This document shows, piece after piece, positions 17,332 through 25,972 of a DNA stretch of 64,000 nt. This DNA comes from Winogradskyella eximia. Lineage in GTDB: Bacteria; Bacteroidota; Bacteroidia; Flavobacteriales; Flavobacteriaceae. Made by a program: the position numbers and the translations under genes. Below the pieces are notes generated by a model. That model was not told the origin of the DNA and did no database searches. It saw only the letters and a list, made by a program, of their open reading frames with translations. The DNA lies in contig NZ_QRDV01000002.1 of assembly GCF_003386165.1 (NCBI RefSeq), forward strand, positions 1 through 64,000, in the 5' to 3' direction. Numbering within the stretch: position 1 is the stretch's first letter; the number at the start of each line of letters is the position of its first letter.

Positions 17332-18399
17332 ATGGCAGGAAATACAATCGGGAAATTATTTAAACTTACCACATATGGTGAATCGCACGGAAAAGCAATT
17401 GGAGGTATAATTGATGGTTGTCCTTCTGGATTAACACTCGATTTTGACGCTATTCAAGATGAATTGAATCGAAGAAAACCAGGTCAATCTAAAATTGTAA
17501 CCCAACGTAAAGAGCCAGATTCTGTAGAATTTTATTCAGGCATTTTTGAAGGTGTAACTACCGGAACACCAATTGGTTTTGTGATTCATAATACCAATCA
17601 GAAATCAAAAGACTACTCACATATTAAAGATGTGTATCGTCCTAGTCATGCAGATTACACTTACGAAAAAAAATATGGTGTAAGGGATTATAGAGGAGGA
17701 GGACGCAGTTCTGCTCGCGAAACTGCTTCTAGGGTTGTTGCAGGTGCTATTGCAAAACAAATGCTAGCGTCAATTGAAATTAATGCATTTACCTCTTCAG
17801 TAGGTGATATTTTTATAGATAAACCTTATCAAGATTTAGATTTTAGTAAAACAGAATCTAATATTATTCGCTGTCCTGATGAAGCTACAGCGGAAAAAAT
17901 GATTGCTAAAGTAGAAGAAATCAAAAAACAAGGGGATACTATTGGTGGCACAATAACGTGTGTGATAAAGAATGTACCTGTAGGACTTGGAGAGCCTGTT
18001 TTTGATAAGTTACATGCCGAATTAGGCAAAGCGATGCTGTCCATAAATGCTGTAAAAGGCTTTGAATATGGTAGTGGATTTTGTGGTGCAAAAATGAAAG
18101 GAAGCGAGCATAACGATTTGTTTAATAAAGATGGAACAACAAAAACTAACTTGTCTGGAGGCATACAAGGTGGAATTTCTAACGGAATGGACATTTATTT
18201 TAGAGTAGCGTTTAAACCAGTAGCAACCGTAATTCAAAAACAAGACGCTTTAAATAGTGCTGGTGAAATTGTAGAAATGCAAGGAAAAGGCAGACATGAT
18301 CCTTGTGTAGTACCGAGAGCAGTACCTATCGTAGAAGCTATGGCAGCTTTGGTAATTGCTGACTATATGTTGTTAAGGAGACAGGAGACTAATAAATGA
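17332..18399 (+). CDS. aroC: Chorismate synthase
   Basis: A 355-residue protein of usual length with the three family signatures: [18 protein letters not shown] (from residue 16), [20 protein letters not shown] (near 120-140) and [17 protein letters not shown] near the C-terminus. It converts 5-enolpyruvylshikimate 3-phosphate to chorismate using reduced FMN, the last shared step of aromatic amino-acid synthesis, in the cytoplasm. It is not clustered with other aro genes. Its last bases overlap the start of a lipoprotein gene (ATGA), which suggests translational coupling. A hairpin lies in its leader. Confidence 0.97.
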   Translation: MAGNTIGKLFKLTTYGESHGKAIGGIIDGCPSGLTLDFDAIQDELNRRKPGQSKIVTQRKEPDSVEFYSGIFEGVTTGTPIGFVIHNTNQKSKDYSHIKDVYRPSHADYTYEKKYGVRDYRGGGRSSARETASRVVAGAIAKQMLASIEINAFTSSVGDIFIDKPYQDLDFSKTESNIIRCPDEATAEKMIAKVEEIKKQGDTIGGTITCVIKNVPVGLGEPVFDKLHAELGKAMLSINAVKGFEYGSGFCGAKMKGSEHNDLFNKDGTTKTNLSGGIQGGISNGMDIYFRVAFKPVATVIQKQDALNSAGEIVEMQGKGRHDPCVVPRAVPIVEAMAALVIADYMLLRRQETNK

Positions 18400-19022
18400 T
18401 AATTAATTTGAGAAGGATATTTTTGTTTTTTGTATTTGTTACTTTTTTGAATTGTAACTCTAAGAAGAATTCTGAGTCCACTGAAAGTTCAAATGCAAAA
18501 TTGCAACGTATTGAATTGCTTAATCTCAAAATGAAAATTCCTAATAATTATGATAAAATAAGTTCTGACTATTTCAGTGATATATTAGAAAAATCAATCT
18601 ATAGAAATAAATTTACTGAATTCGAGTTGAAGAGTATGGATCGATATAGAAAATTTGGATCTAATGCTGAAATTTTTGTTGATAATGATGATATAACTAA
18701 CGTTATAATTTTTCATGGGGCAGATTACATTAAAATGTCAAAGGAAGCATTAGAACTCTACATAGAAATGGTTGATGGTAATATATTTGCTGACGCTGAA
18801 TTAAAAGGTATAGAGTATAAAAGACTTGAAGGTGAATTTTTAAACTACGGATTAGCTGAAGTAGTGAAGGTGAAATTTTCTCAAACATATCATCAAGATG
18901 AAAGTACTAAAACATATTTGACAAATTACCTTGTAAGTCATAATTTGAAATCATTCGGAATTATAGTTATAAATAAAGAAAATATAGATTTTCAGTATGT
19001 TTTAGATAATTTTAAGTTATAA
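18396..19022 (+). CDS. Hypothetical lipoprotein coupled to aroC
   Basis: A 208-residue protein whose ATG overlaps the aroC stop (ATGA). It has a lipoprotein signal with LNC (Cys20), then a Ser/Asn-rich linker and a mixed alpha/beta domain of about 170 residues. I recognise no family. The length and charge are typical of flavobacterial envelope lipoproteins. The overlap suggests shared translation with aroC rather than a shared pathway. Base composition is more AT-rich than aroC. Confidence 0.75.
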   Translation: MIINLRRIFLFFVFVTFLNCNSKKNSESTESSNAKLQRIELLNLKMKIPNNYDKISSDYFSDILEKSIYRNKFTEFELKSMDRYRKFGSNAEIFVDNDDITNVIIFHGADYIKMSKEALELYIEMVDGNIFADAELKGIEYKRLEGEFLNYGLAEVVKVKFSQTYHQDESTKTYLTNYLVSHNLKSFGIIVINKENIDFQYVLDNFKL

Positions 19023-19091
19023 AAATTAAGTTTAATAAATAAAAAATTCCCGTTTTCAGGGGAAAAGATTACTTAAATAAATTCAGCATAA

Positions 19092-20537
19092 ATGAAAAAA
19101 CTAGCTTTACACTGGAAGATTATAATAGGAATGGTTCTAGGAATCATATGGGCTTTAATATCGAGCACCATGGGTTGGAGTCAATTTACCATCAATTGGA
19201 TCGATCCATTTGGGACTATTTTTATCAATTTATTAAAACTTATTGCAGTTCCGCTAGTGTTATTTTCAATAATTAGTGGTGTCGCTAATATTGGTGATCC
19301 CAAAAGCCTTGGAAGAATGGGTGGTAAAACTTTAGGGATTTATCTACTAACTACAATAATGGCGATTTCCTTAGGATTGCTTTTAGTAAATGTAATTAAA
19401 CCAGGTGAACTTATTGATGAGCAAAGCAGAATCGATAACCGTATAAGCTACGAAATTTGGGCAGATAGCGAAGGGCATAAAATAAAAGATGGTATTAATT
19501 ACCTACAAGATCCAGAATTTTTTGAACGTGCTCAAGAGATTTCAGAATTATCTAAAAGTGAATTAAAGCAAGCTGCTGTGGCAGATAAAATGGAAACCGT
19601 TAAAAATCGTAAAGAAACGACACCATTGCAGCCTTTGGTAGATATTGTACCTAGTAACTTTTTTCATTCACTTTCTAATAACGGGTTAATGCTTCAAATT
19701 ATATTTTTTGCCATTTTCTTTGGAGTGTGTTTGTTGTTTGTACCATCAAAGTCAGCGCAACCAGTCTTAAATTTAGTCAATGGAGTTAATGAGGTCTTTC
19801 TTAAGATGGTAGATATTGTTATGCAAGGTGCACCATTCTTCGTTTTTGCTTTATTGGCAGGAGTTGTAAGTAAAATGGCTGGAGATGATATTGGTAAAGT
19901 AGTTGAAATTTTTAAAGGCTTAAGTTGGTATTCGCTTACAGTGCTGTTAGGCTTATTGTTAATGATATTTGTTATTTACCCTTTAATTTTAAAAGTATTT
20001 GTAAAGCAAATACCTTATAAAGGTTTTTTTAAATCGATGAGTCCTGCGCAGACCTTAGCATTTTCAACATCGAGTAGTGCGGCTACATTACCTGTTACTA
20101 TGGAATGTGTTGAAGAAAACTTAGGCGTAGATAAAAAAATTAGCAGTTTTGTGCTACCTATTGGAGCAACTGTTAATATGGATGGTACAAGTATGTACCA
20201 AGCTATTGCGGTTATATTTTTGGCTCAAATGCATATGATTGATTTAACTTTAGGACAGCAAATAACTGTAGTGTTAACGGCAACTTTAGCATCTATTGGC
20301 TCGGCTGCTGTGCCAAGTGCAGGTTTGGTAATGTTAATTATTGTATTGAGTTCTGTAGGATTAAATCCGGCTTGGATTGCCATTATATTTCCGGTTGATA
20401 GAATTTTAGACATGTTTAGAACTGTTGTTAATGTTACAGGTGATGCTACCGTATGTTCTATTATAGCAGATGGTGAAAATATGTTGGAATATCAAGAACA
20501 TGATAATCCGACAGAAACTTTTGATCTAGATTCATAA
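19092..20537 (+). CDS. Dicarboxylate/amino acid:cation symporter (DAACS family)
   Basis: A 481-residue inner-membrane transporter of the GltP/DctA/SDF family with about eight membrane spans. Diagnostic motifs are the serine-rich hairpin STSSSAATLPVTMECVE, the PIGATVNMDGTSMYQA block (NMDGT motif that binds cation and substrate) and the final DRILDMFRTVVNVTGDA helix. It imports glutamate, aspartate or C4-dicarboxylates with H+ or Na+. An extra hydrophilic insert of about 70 residues (115-185) between early helices is longer than in well-known members and is common in Bacteroidota. The sulfurtransferase gene follows after 10 bases. Confidence 0.93.
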   Translation: MKKLALHWKIIIGMVLGIIWALISSTMGWSQFTINWIDPFGTIFINLLKLIAVPLVLFSIISGVANIGDPKSLGRMGGKTLGIYLLTTIMAISLGLLLVNVIKPGELIDEQSRIDNRISYEIWADSEGHKIKDGINYLQDPEFFERAQEISELSKSELKQAAVADKMETVKNRKETTPLQPLVDIVPSNFFHSLSNNGLMLQIIFFAIFFGVCLLFVPSKSAQPVLNLVNGVNEVFLKMVDIVMQGAPFFVFALLAGVVSKMAGDDIGKVVEIFKGLSWYSLTVLLGLLLMIFVIYPLILKVFVKQIPYKGFFKSMSPAQTLAFSTSSSAATLPVTMECVEENLGVDKKISSFVLPIGATVNMDGTSMYQAIAVIFLAQMHMIDLTLGQQITVVLTATLASIGSAAVPSAGLVMLIIVLSSVGLNPAWIAIIFPVDRILDMFRTVVNVTGDATVCSIIADGENMLEYQEHDNPTETFDLDS

Positions 20538-20547
20538 TTGTGGTATT

Positions 20548-21360
20548 ATGATAATTAAAGACATCAAGCCGTTAGTTTCAGTAGACTGGTTAAACACAAA
20601 CCTTGAGGCATCAAATTTAATAGTTTTGGATGCTACAATTAATAAAGTGATTGACACAACTTCCGAAAGATTACCGAACGCTAGATTTTTCGATATTAAG
20701 AAAAAGTTTAGTGATGTTTCTGCACCTTTTCCAAGCACATTACCTTCAAAAGAACAATTTGAAACTCAGGCTCGAATCTTAGGAATAAACAATGATTCTT
20801 GCATTGTGGTTTATGATGATAAAGGAGTTTACTCAAGCGCTAGAGTTTGGTGGTTATTTAGAGTTTTTGGATTTAAAAATGTAGCCGTTTTAGATGGTGG
20901 ATTACCAGAATGGAAACTCAATAATTTTCCTGTTGAAAAATATAAAAACGAAACTTATACTAAAGGTAACATTGAAGTCCACTATAATTCAAAATTAATG
21001 ACGAATTTTGAAGGTGTGAAGCAACTTTCAACCAACCAAAACACGTTAATATTAGATGCACGCTCAGAGGCGAGATTTAAATGTTTAGTTGATGAACCTA
21101 GAGAAGGTTTGCGAAGAGGTACTATTCCTAATTCAGAAAGCTTACCTTACACGGACTTGTTTAAAGGAAATACTTTTAAACCAATTGAAGAGCTTTCAAT
21201 AATCTTTAGTAAATTGGAAGTAGGTAATAGAACTTTAGTTTTTAGTTGTGGTTCTGGTATTACGGCTTGTATTTTAGCTTTAGCAGCTACACTTTGTAAT
21301 TATAAGAACTTAATAGTCTATGATGGCTCATGGACAGAATATGGAAGCTTAACTGAATAA
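20548..21360 (+). CDS. Two-domain sulfurtransferase (rhodanese/3-mercaptopyruvate type)
   Basis: A 270-residue tandem rhodanese protein. The N-terminal domain (about 5-125) has the inactive-type fold with YDDKGVYSSARVWWLFR. The C-terminal domain carries the active Cys234 in FSCGSGITACI. A CG[ST]GxTA-type loop fits 3-mercaptopyruvate sulfurtransferase rather than thiosulfate sulfurtransferase, and LDARSEARF and RRGTIPNSESLPY also fit. It moves sulfane sulfur to thiol acceptors or cyanide, probably in the cytoplasm since no signal peptide is seen. It is likely co-transcribed with the symporter. Confidence 0.92.
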   Translation: MIIKDIKPLVSVDWLNTNLEASNLIVLDATINKVIDTTSERLPNARFFDIKKKFSDVSAPFPSTLPSKEQFETQARILGINNDSCIVVYDDKGVYSSARVWWLFRVFGFKNVAVLDGGLPEWKLNNFPVEKYKNETYTKGNIEVHYNSKLMTNFEGVKQLSTNQNTLILDARSEARFKCLVDEPREGLRRGTIPNSESLPYTDLFKGNTFKPIEELSIIFSKLEVGNRTLVFSCGSGITACILALAATLCNYKNLIVYDGSWTEYGSLTE

Positions 21361-21455
21361 ATAATAAACGAGCAAGTTTAATGCATTAATTCCCAATGGA
21401 AATGATTAATTGCAAGCAGCTTGTAACAATAAAATAAAACTATACAATACTACTC

Positions 21456-21791
21456 ATGAAAACAATAGATTGGACAAAAGACGAACTTGTCGCTTACATT
21501 TTACTTTTCGCAGCAAATGCAGATTTTAAAGAATCCGCAAAAGAACGTGAGTTAATCATTTCTAAAGTAGATAAGCAAACATTTCAGGAAATTCATGAAG
21601 AATTTGATGCTGATAATGATTATCAAGGTCTTAAAAAAATTATGATTAGCCTTGAGCAACATCAATATACTAAAGAAGATGTAGACTTGCTTATGGAAGA
21701 TATAAAAGCATTGTTTTTTGTAGATGATGATTTTGATATTACAGAGCAAAACATGCTAAAAAGTCTTAATCGTTTATTTAAGATAGCATAA
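21456..21791 (+). CDS. Small acidic helical protein, TerB-like
   Basis: A 111-residue, acidic, all-helical protein: WTKDELVAYILLFAANADFKESAKERELI, then ALFFVDDDFDITEQNMLKSLNRLFKI at the end. The paired acidic helices and overall pattern resemble TerB-like domains found widely in Bacteroidota; I hold this weakly. It has no signal peptide or membrane segment. It ends 14 bases before the convergent pseudouridine synthase stop. A hairpin lies in its leader (21382-21414). Confidence 0.65.
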   Translation: MKTIDWTKDELVAYILLFAANADFKESAKERELIISKVDKQTFQEIHEEFDADNDYQGLKKIMISLEQHQYTKEDVDLLMEDIKALFFVDDDFDITEQNMLKSLNRLFKIA

Positions 21792-21805
21792 CCGAGTAGT
21801 CTTTT

Positions 21806-22384
21806 CTAAGGGTATAATTCATTTATGGGTTGTATCTCTAAAACAGAAGCAGGAGTCATAGTATCTAATTTATAATTACCAATCCGTACTCTCACTAATC
21901 TCAAAGTTGGGAAGCCAGCTTTTGCGGTCATTTTACGGACTTGTCTAAATTTTCCTTCTGTTAACGTAATAGATAGCCACGATGTTGGACCATGCTTTTC
22001 ATGTCTAACAAAACGGTCTATGATATGAGACGTGTCTTTTAAGATTTCGGCTTTACATGGTTTCGATTTGTACGGTTTTCCGTCTACGGATATTTCAATG
22101 CCATTTTGTAGTTCTATAATAGCTTCACCTGTAACGTTCCCATCTACCATTACGTGATATTCTTTTTCAATTTTAGAACTTGTAATGTAATTACTAAACT
22201 TTCCATTGGTTGTTAATAGTAATAAACCCTCAGATTTTTCATCTAATCTACCTACAGCCATAACATTATCTGTAAAATCATAAAGCTCATTTAAAAGTTT
22301 TTTATTTCGTCTTTTGTTCTGATGATTTACAAACTGACTTAAGTAGCCGTAAGGTTTATATATTTTATAATAGCTATGTTCCAT
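21806..22384 (-). CDS. 23S rRNA pseudouridine synthase, RluE-like (RsuA family)
   Basis: About 192 residues. It lacks an S4 domain and starts with YYKIYKPYGYLSQF, the usual RluE-type opening. The catalytic motif is GRLDEKSEGLLLLT with the nucleophile Asp48, and the later block LTEGKFRQVRKMTAKAGFPTLRLVR matches the family. RluE isomerises a uridine in the peptidyl-transferase region of 23S rRNA. I place the start at the ATG at 22382-22384, seven codons inside the longest frame. It then overlaps the upstream DUF1853 stop as TAATG, a translational-coupling arrangement, and matches the family start. Confidence 0.9.
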   Translation of the reverse strand: MEHSYYKIYKPYGYLSQFVNHQNKRRNKKLLNELYDFTDNVMAVGRLDEKSEGLLLLTTNGKFSNYITSSKIEKEYHVMVDGNVTGEAIIELQNGIEISVDGKPYKSKPCKAEILKDTSHIIDRFVRHEKHGPTSWLSITLTEGKFRQVRKMTAKAGFPTLRLVRVRIGNYKLDTMTPASVLEIQPINELYP

Positions 22385-23196
22385 TACCACCAAGTTATAA
22401 AACATTTTTGAAGTTCATTGTTCCTTTTAATCCAGCATAAGGGTGAGCGCTGATCTTTAATATATGTTTCAATGTCACTTTTAGCATCTTCAAATTCTAA
22501 CCAATTAACAGAGGTTTTTGGCAAAGAAAGCCATTCTAATTTTTTGGGAATATAAAATTGAAAGTCCTTTAGTTCATCAATATTTTTGGCGTTTAAATAC
22601 CAACCTACAACACAATCAGAATTTAATGGTGCTACATTAATATTTTGATTTTTATAAGGCAAAAATAATTGTGCTTTAAAACAAACATTTTGAATTATGG
22701 CATTAATATGAAATGGGTAATGCTCTAAAACATCTTTTGTTTTAGGATGATAGAGTAGTGGTAACTGTTTTTCTTTTAGTTTTTTAAGTTTATAAACTAA
22801 CGCGTCACTTCGGTTAGGTCCTACCCAATTATTTAGCGAATTAACATCATTTTGTTTAGAGTCGTATAAGTAAAATTTATAAACAATTTCTAAGTGAATC
22901 GGTTTCTCATTCTGTAAAAACAAGAGGTCTAACTCGCCTATTGTAATCTTATTATCTTTGATTTGTAAATTTTCTTCAAGAAGTTTAATACCATTTTGAT
23001 GCTTTAATTGGTAAGCTACAAAATTTTCAACCCATTTACCTAAACGCAATTTTTTTGATTCATTTTCTATAGGAAATTGATTCAATGTAGGTTCAGGGGA
23101 ATACTGTTTAAGGTGATATACAGTAGATCCTTTCCAGAGATATGGTGTGCTCTGAAAACCTTCAAATAAATCCTGAAAATCTAATGTTTTATCCAA
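22384..23196 (-). CDS. DUF1853 family protein
   Basis: A 270-residue cytoplasmic protein. The KLRLGKWVENFVAYQL, GELDLLFLQNEKPIHLEIVYKFYLY and NWVGPNRSDAL blocks match DUF1853. The GELD...HLE(I)VYK pattern looks like the D-ExK metal-binding core of the PD-(D/E)XK nuclease fold, so it may act on nucleic acid; that is inference and the family has no known role to me. It is translationally coupled to the pseudouridine synthase gene by a TAATG overlap, which hints at an RNA-linked job. Confidence 0.82.
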   Translation of the reverse strand: MDKTLDFQDLFEGFQSTPYLWKGSTVYHLKQYSPEPTLNQFPIENESKKLRLGKWVENFVAYQLKHQNGIKLLEENLQIKDNKITIGELDLLFLQNEKPIHLEIVYKFYLYDSKQNDVNSLNNWVGPNRSDALVYKLKKLKEKQLPLLYHPKTKDVLEHYPFHINAIIQNVCFKAQLFLPYKNQNINVAPLNSDCVVGWYLNAKNIDELKDFQFYIPKKLEWLSLPKTSVNWLEFEDAKSDIETYIKDQRSPLCWIKRNNELQKCFITWW

Positions 23197-23332
23197 GTGG
23201 TTGTAATTCTATGCTAAGTACTCTTTAAAAATATTCAAAACCTAACTTATGTCATATTTTTTCTTTTGAAGTAAAAGTATCTTTAAAGGTATAAAATTTA
23301 AGGAAACCTAATCATTCTAAATCACATAGCTT

Positions 23333-25453
23333 ATGAAAGTATTTGATAATAAACACATTAAGAATGTGGCGTTTGTTGGTACCCATCGTGCTGGCAAAAC
23401 CACCTTGTCTGAGACCATGCTGTTTGAAGCAGGCCTAATAAACAGGAGAGGTACCGTAGAACAGCAAAATACAATATCGGATTACCATGAATTTGAGCAC
23501 CAACGCGGTGCTTCTGTTTTTTCAACCCCTTTGCATACTGAATGGCGTAATTATAAAATTAATATTCTAGATACTCCAGGATTAGATGATTTTATAGGAG
23601 AAATAATGTCTTCTATTCGAGTAGCAGATACTATTGTTACAGTGATTAATGCAAAACATGGAGCAGATATTGGAACAGAAATCATTTGGAATTATGTAGA
23701 TAAGTATCACAAACCAACACTTTTTGTAATCAATAAAATTGATAGTGAAAAAGCTAATTTTGAAATGAGTTTTAATAGTCTCAAGGAATTAGTAGGAAAT
23801 AATGCGGTATTAATTCAATATCCTATAAAAATAGATGGTGCGCAATGTATTATTGATGTGCTTAAAATGAAATGTTACAAATTTGGACCAGAAGGTGGTA
23901 AGCCAGAGAAATTAGCTATTCCTAAAGATCAACAAGACTATGCCAAAAAATTACATAATGAGCTTGTGGAAAAAGCAGCTGAGAATGATGAAGCACTTAT
24001 GGAGCTTTATTTTGAAAAAGGAACACTAAATGAAGATGAGCTAAGACAAGGCATAAAATTAGGAATGTTAAACCATGATATGTTTCCTGTATTTTGTGTT
24101 TCAGCCTTAAAAGATATGGGAACAGGGCGTTTAATGGGCTTTATAGATAACGTTGCACCAGCAGCTGCTGATTTAAACCCAGAACAAACTATTGAAGGTA
24201 AAATAATAAAACCAGAAATGAATGCAGATACGTCACTTTTTGTATTTAAGAATGTACATCAACCTAATTTGGGACAAATTACTTTTTTTAAAGTAATGTC
24301 AGGTGAAGTTAAGTTTAATGATAAGCTTTATAATACGAGAACTGGTGAAATTGAGACACTAAACCAACTTTATATAATGGATGGAAAGCAAAAACATGCT
24401 GTACAAAAATTAACTGTTGGTGATATAGGTGCTACTACAAAACTAAAGTTTACAGAAACAAATGACACTTTAGCTTCTAACCCAAAATCAGGGACCATAA
24501 AACCTATTAAATTTCCTCAACCTAGATTAGTAAAAGCGGTTTTTGCAGAAAGTAACACGGAAGAAGAGAAGTTAAGTGACGCACTAAAACGTATGAGTAG
24601 CCAAGATTTAACTATAGATCTAAGCTACAATAGTGAAACACACCAAACCTTAATAGGTACACAAGGAGAATTACATCTCTCAACTATAGAATGGATATTA
24701 GAGCATATTTATGATGTAAAAGCGCGTTTTGAAGCACCAAAAATTTCATATCGAGAAACTATTCAACGAAGTGCAACAGCAAATTATAGACATAAAAAGC
24801 AGAGTGGAGGCTCAGGACAATTTGGTCAAGTGCATCTAAAAATAGAACCATATTATGAAGGTATGCCAGAACCAGAAGGGTTCTCGTTAAGAGGTAAAGA
24901 GGTTGTTGATTTACCATGGGATGGAAAACTAGTATTCTATAATTGTATCGTTGGCGGTGTTATAGATCAACGTTATTTACCTTCAATAATGAAAGGCATT
25001 TTAGACGTTATGGAATCTGGTCCATTAACTGATTCTTATATTAGAGATATAAGAGTTATGGTTTATGACGGAAAAATGCATGCTGTAGATTCTAATGATA
25101 TTTCGTTTAAAATAGCAGGATCTTATGCATTCAAAGAAGCCTTTTTAAATGCTAATCCTAAATTATTAGAGCCTATTGAGCAAATGCAATTGCGAGTGCC
25201 TGATGAAATGATTGGTAATGTAATGACAGAGTTACAGAGCAGACGAGCTATTATTCAAGGTATAGAAAATGAAGCACATTATCAAATATTAAAATGTGCA
25301 ATTCCTTCTGTAGAATTGACAGATTTTTCAAGTCAACTACGCTCATTAACTCAAGGTAGAGCAACTTATTCTTCAAGTTTTGATAGTTATAGTGCAGTGC
25401 CAAGTCATATACAAAAACAATTAATAAAAGAACAAGAATTAGTAACCACATAA
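23333..25453 (+). CDS. Elongation factor G-like GTPase (EF-G paralogue)
   Basis: A 706-residue five-domain EF-G homologue. GTPase motifs are G1 GTHRAGKTT (residues 16-24), G3 DTPG, G4 NKID and a G5-like SALKD. Domain IV has YRHKKQSGGSGQFGQVHLKIEP, and the end matches domain V. The P-loop residues HRA are unusual, and the HQRGASV switch-I region replaces the usual ERGITI of canonical EF-G. This fits the second, EF-G-like class found beside canonical FusA in Bacteroidota, so it is probably not the main translocase. A short coiled-coil gene follows after 11 bases. In Bacteroides a second EF-G is known to work under starvation; whether this is its counterpart cannot be told. Confidence 0.88.
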   Translation: MKVFDNKHIKNVAFVGTHRAGKTTLSETMLFEAGLINRRGTVEQQNTISDYHEFEHQRGASVFSTPLHTEWRNYKINILDTPGLDDFIGEIMSSIRVADTIVTVINAKHGADIGTEIIWNYVDKYHKPTLFVINKIDSEKANFEMSFNSLKELVGNNAVLIQYPIKIDGAQCIIDVLKMKCYKFGPEGGKPEKLAIPKDQQDYAKKLHNELVEKAAENDEALMELYFEKGTLNEDELRQGIKLGMLNHDMFPVFCVSALKDMGTGRLMGFIDNVAPAAADLNPEQTIEGKIIKPEMNADTSLFVFKNVHQPNLGQITFFKVMSGEVKFNDKLYNTRTGEIETLNQLYIMDGKQKHAVQKLTVGDIGATTKLKFTETNDTLASNPKSGTIKPIKFPQPRLVKAVFAESNTEEEKLSDALKRMSSQDLTIDLSYNSETHQTLIGTQGELHLSTIEWILEHIYDVKARFEAPKISYRETIQRSATANYRHKKQSGGSGQFGQVHLKIEPYYEGMPEPEGFSLRGKEVVDLPWDGKLVFYNCIVGGVIDQRYLPSIMKGILDVMESGPLTDSYIRDIRVMVYDGKMHAVDSNDISFKIAGSYAFKEAFLNANPKLLEPIEQMQLRVPDEMIGNVMTELQSRRAIIQGIENEAHYQILKCAIPSVELTDFSSQLRSLTQGRATYSSSFDSYSAVPSHIQKQLIKEQELVTT

Positions 25454-25464
25454 ACACCACCGTT

Positions 25465-25845
25465 ATGCAAAGTAAAGTAATGTATTTAAGCGATTTAAAA
25501 TTTAATATAGACACTTGGAAACGCGAATTAAGATTTCACTTTAATGAAATGGATACGTTTCAAGAGAAACTAGAAGAGATTGTGCCTCGTGTAGAAGGTG
25601 ATATTTCTAAGAAAAAACTAGAAGTATTTCAGAATCGAATATTGATAGAAAAAGATGCCATTTCTAAACTAATGCACAGATGTAGAAATAAAATAGCTAA
25701 TATTAATAATGCTGATTTTAATGAAAATATAGATGGACGTCTTCAAAATGAACAACGTACGCTTAAAGAGGATATGCGCACTTATATAAAACTACATTAT
25801 GATTTAAAAGAAGAGCTTATGGATTTCTTTTTAGAAGTATTATAG
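25465..25845 (+). CDS. Coiled-coil protein following the EF-G paralogue
   Basis: A 126-residue, charged, all-helical protein with no signal peptide. The composition and heptad-like spacing (FHFNEMDTFQEKLEEIV, ISKLMHRCRNKIANI, LKEDMRTYIKLHYDLKEEL) suggest a coiled coil of two or three helices. No family is recognised. It begins 11 bases after the EF-G-like gene and shares its terminator, so it may regulate or accompany that GTPase. Confidence 0.72.
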   Translation: MQSKVMYLSDLKFNIDTWKRELRFHFNEMDTFQEKLEEIVPRVEGDISKKKLEVFQNRILIEKDAISKLMHRCRNKIANINNADFNENIDGRLQNEQRTLKEDMRTYIKLHYDLKEELMDFFLEVL

Positions 25846-25870
25846 GTTTAAGTTTAATAGATGAATTAAT

Positions 25871-25906
25871 AAAAAAAACCACGAGGTCTAAACCTGTGGT
25901 TTTTTT
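25871..25906. terminator. Bidirectional terminator
   Basis: ACCAC (25878-25882) pairs with GTGGT (25896-25900), with an inner AGGT/ACCT stem (25884-25887, 25892-25895) and one bulged G. It is flanked by an A-tract and a T-tract. It serves the EF-G unit on the plus strand and the converging phosphatase gene on the minus strand. Confidence 0.85.
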
Positions 25907-25972
25907 ATTAGTCATATAGAATAGGATAGAATTTACAATTTATATCTTACAAATCGTTTTCGAAAAATAATT

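Noticed and set aside
19047-19064. Hairpin TTCCC...GGGAA before the symporter gene as a terminator
   Set aside because: Only 5 bp and followed by AAGATT rather than a T-run.
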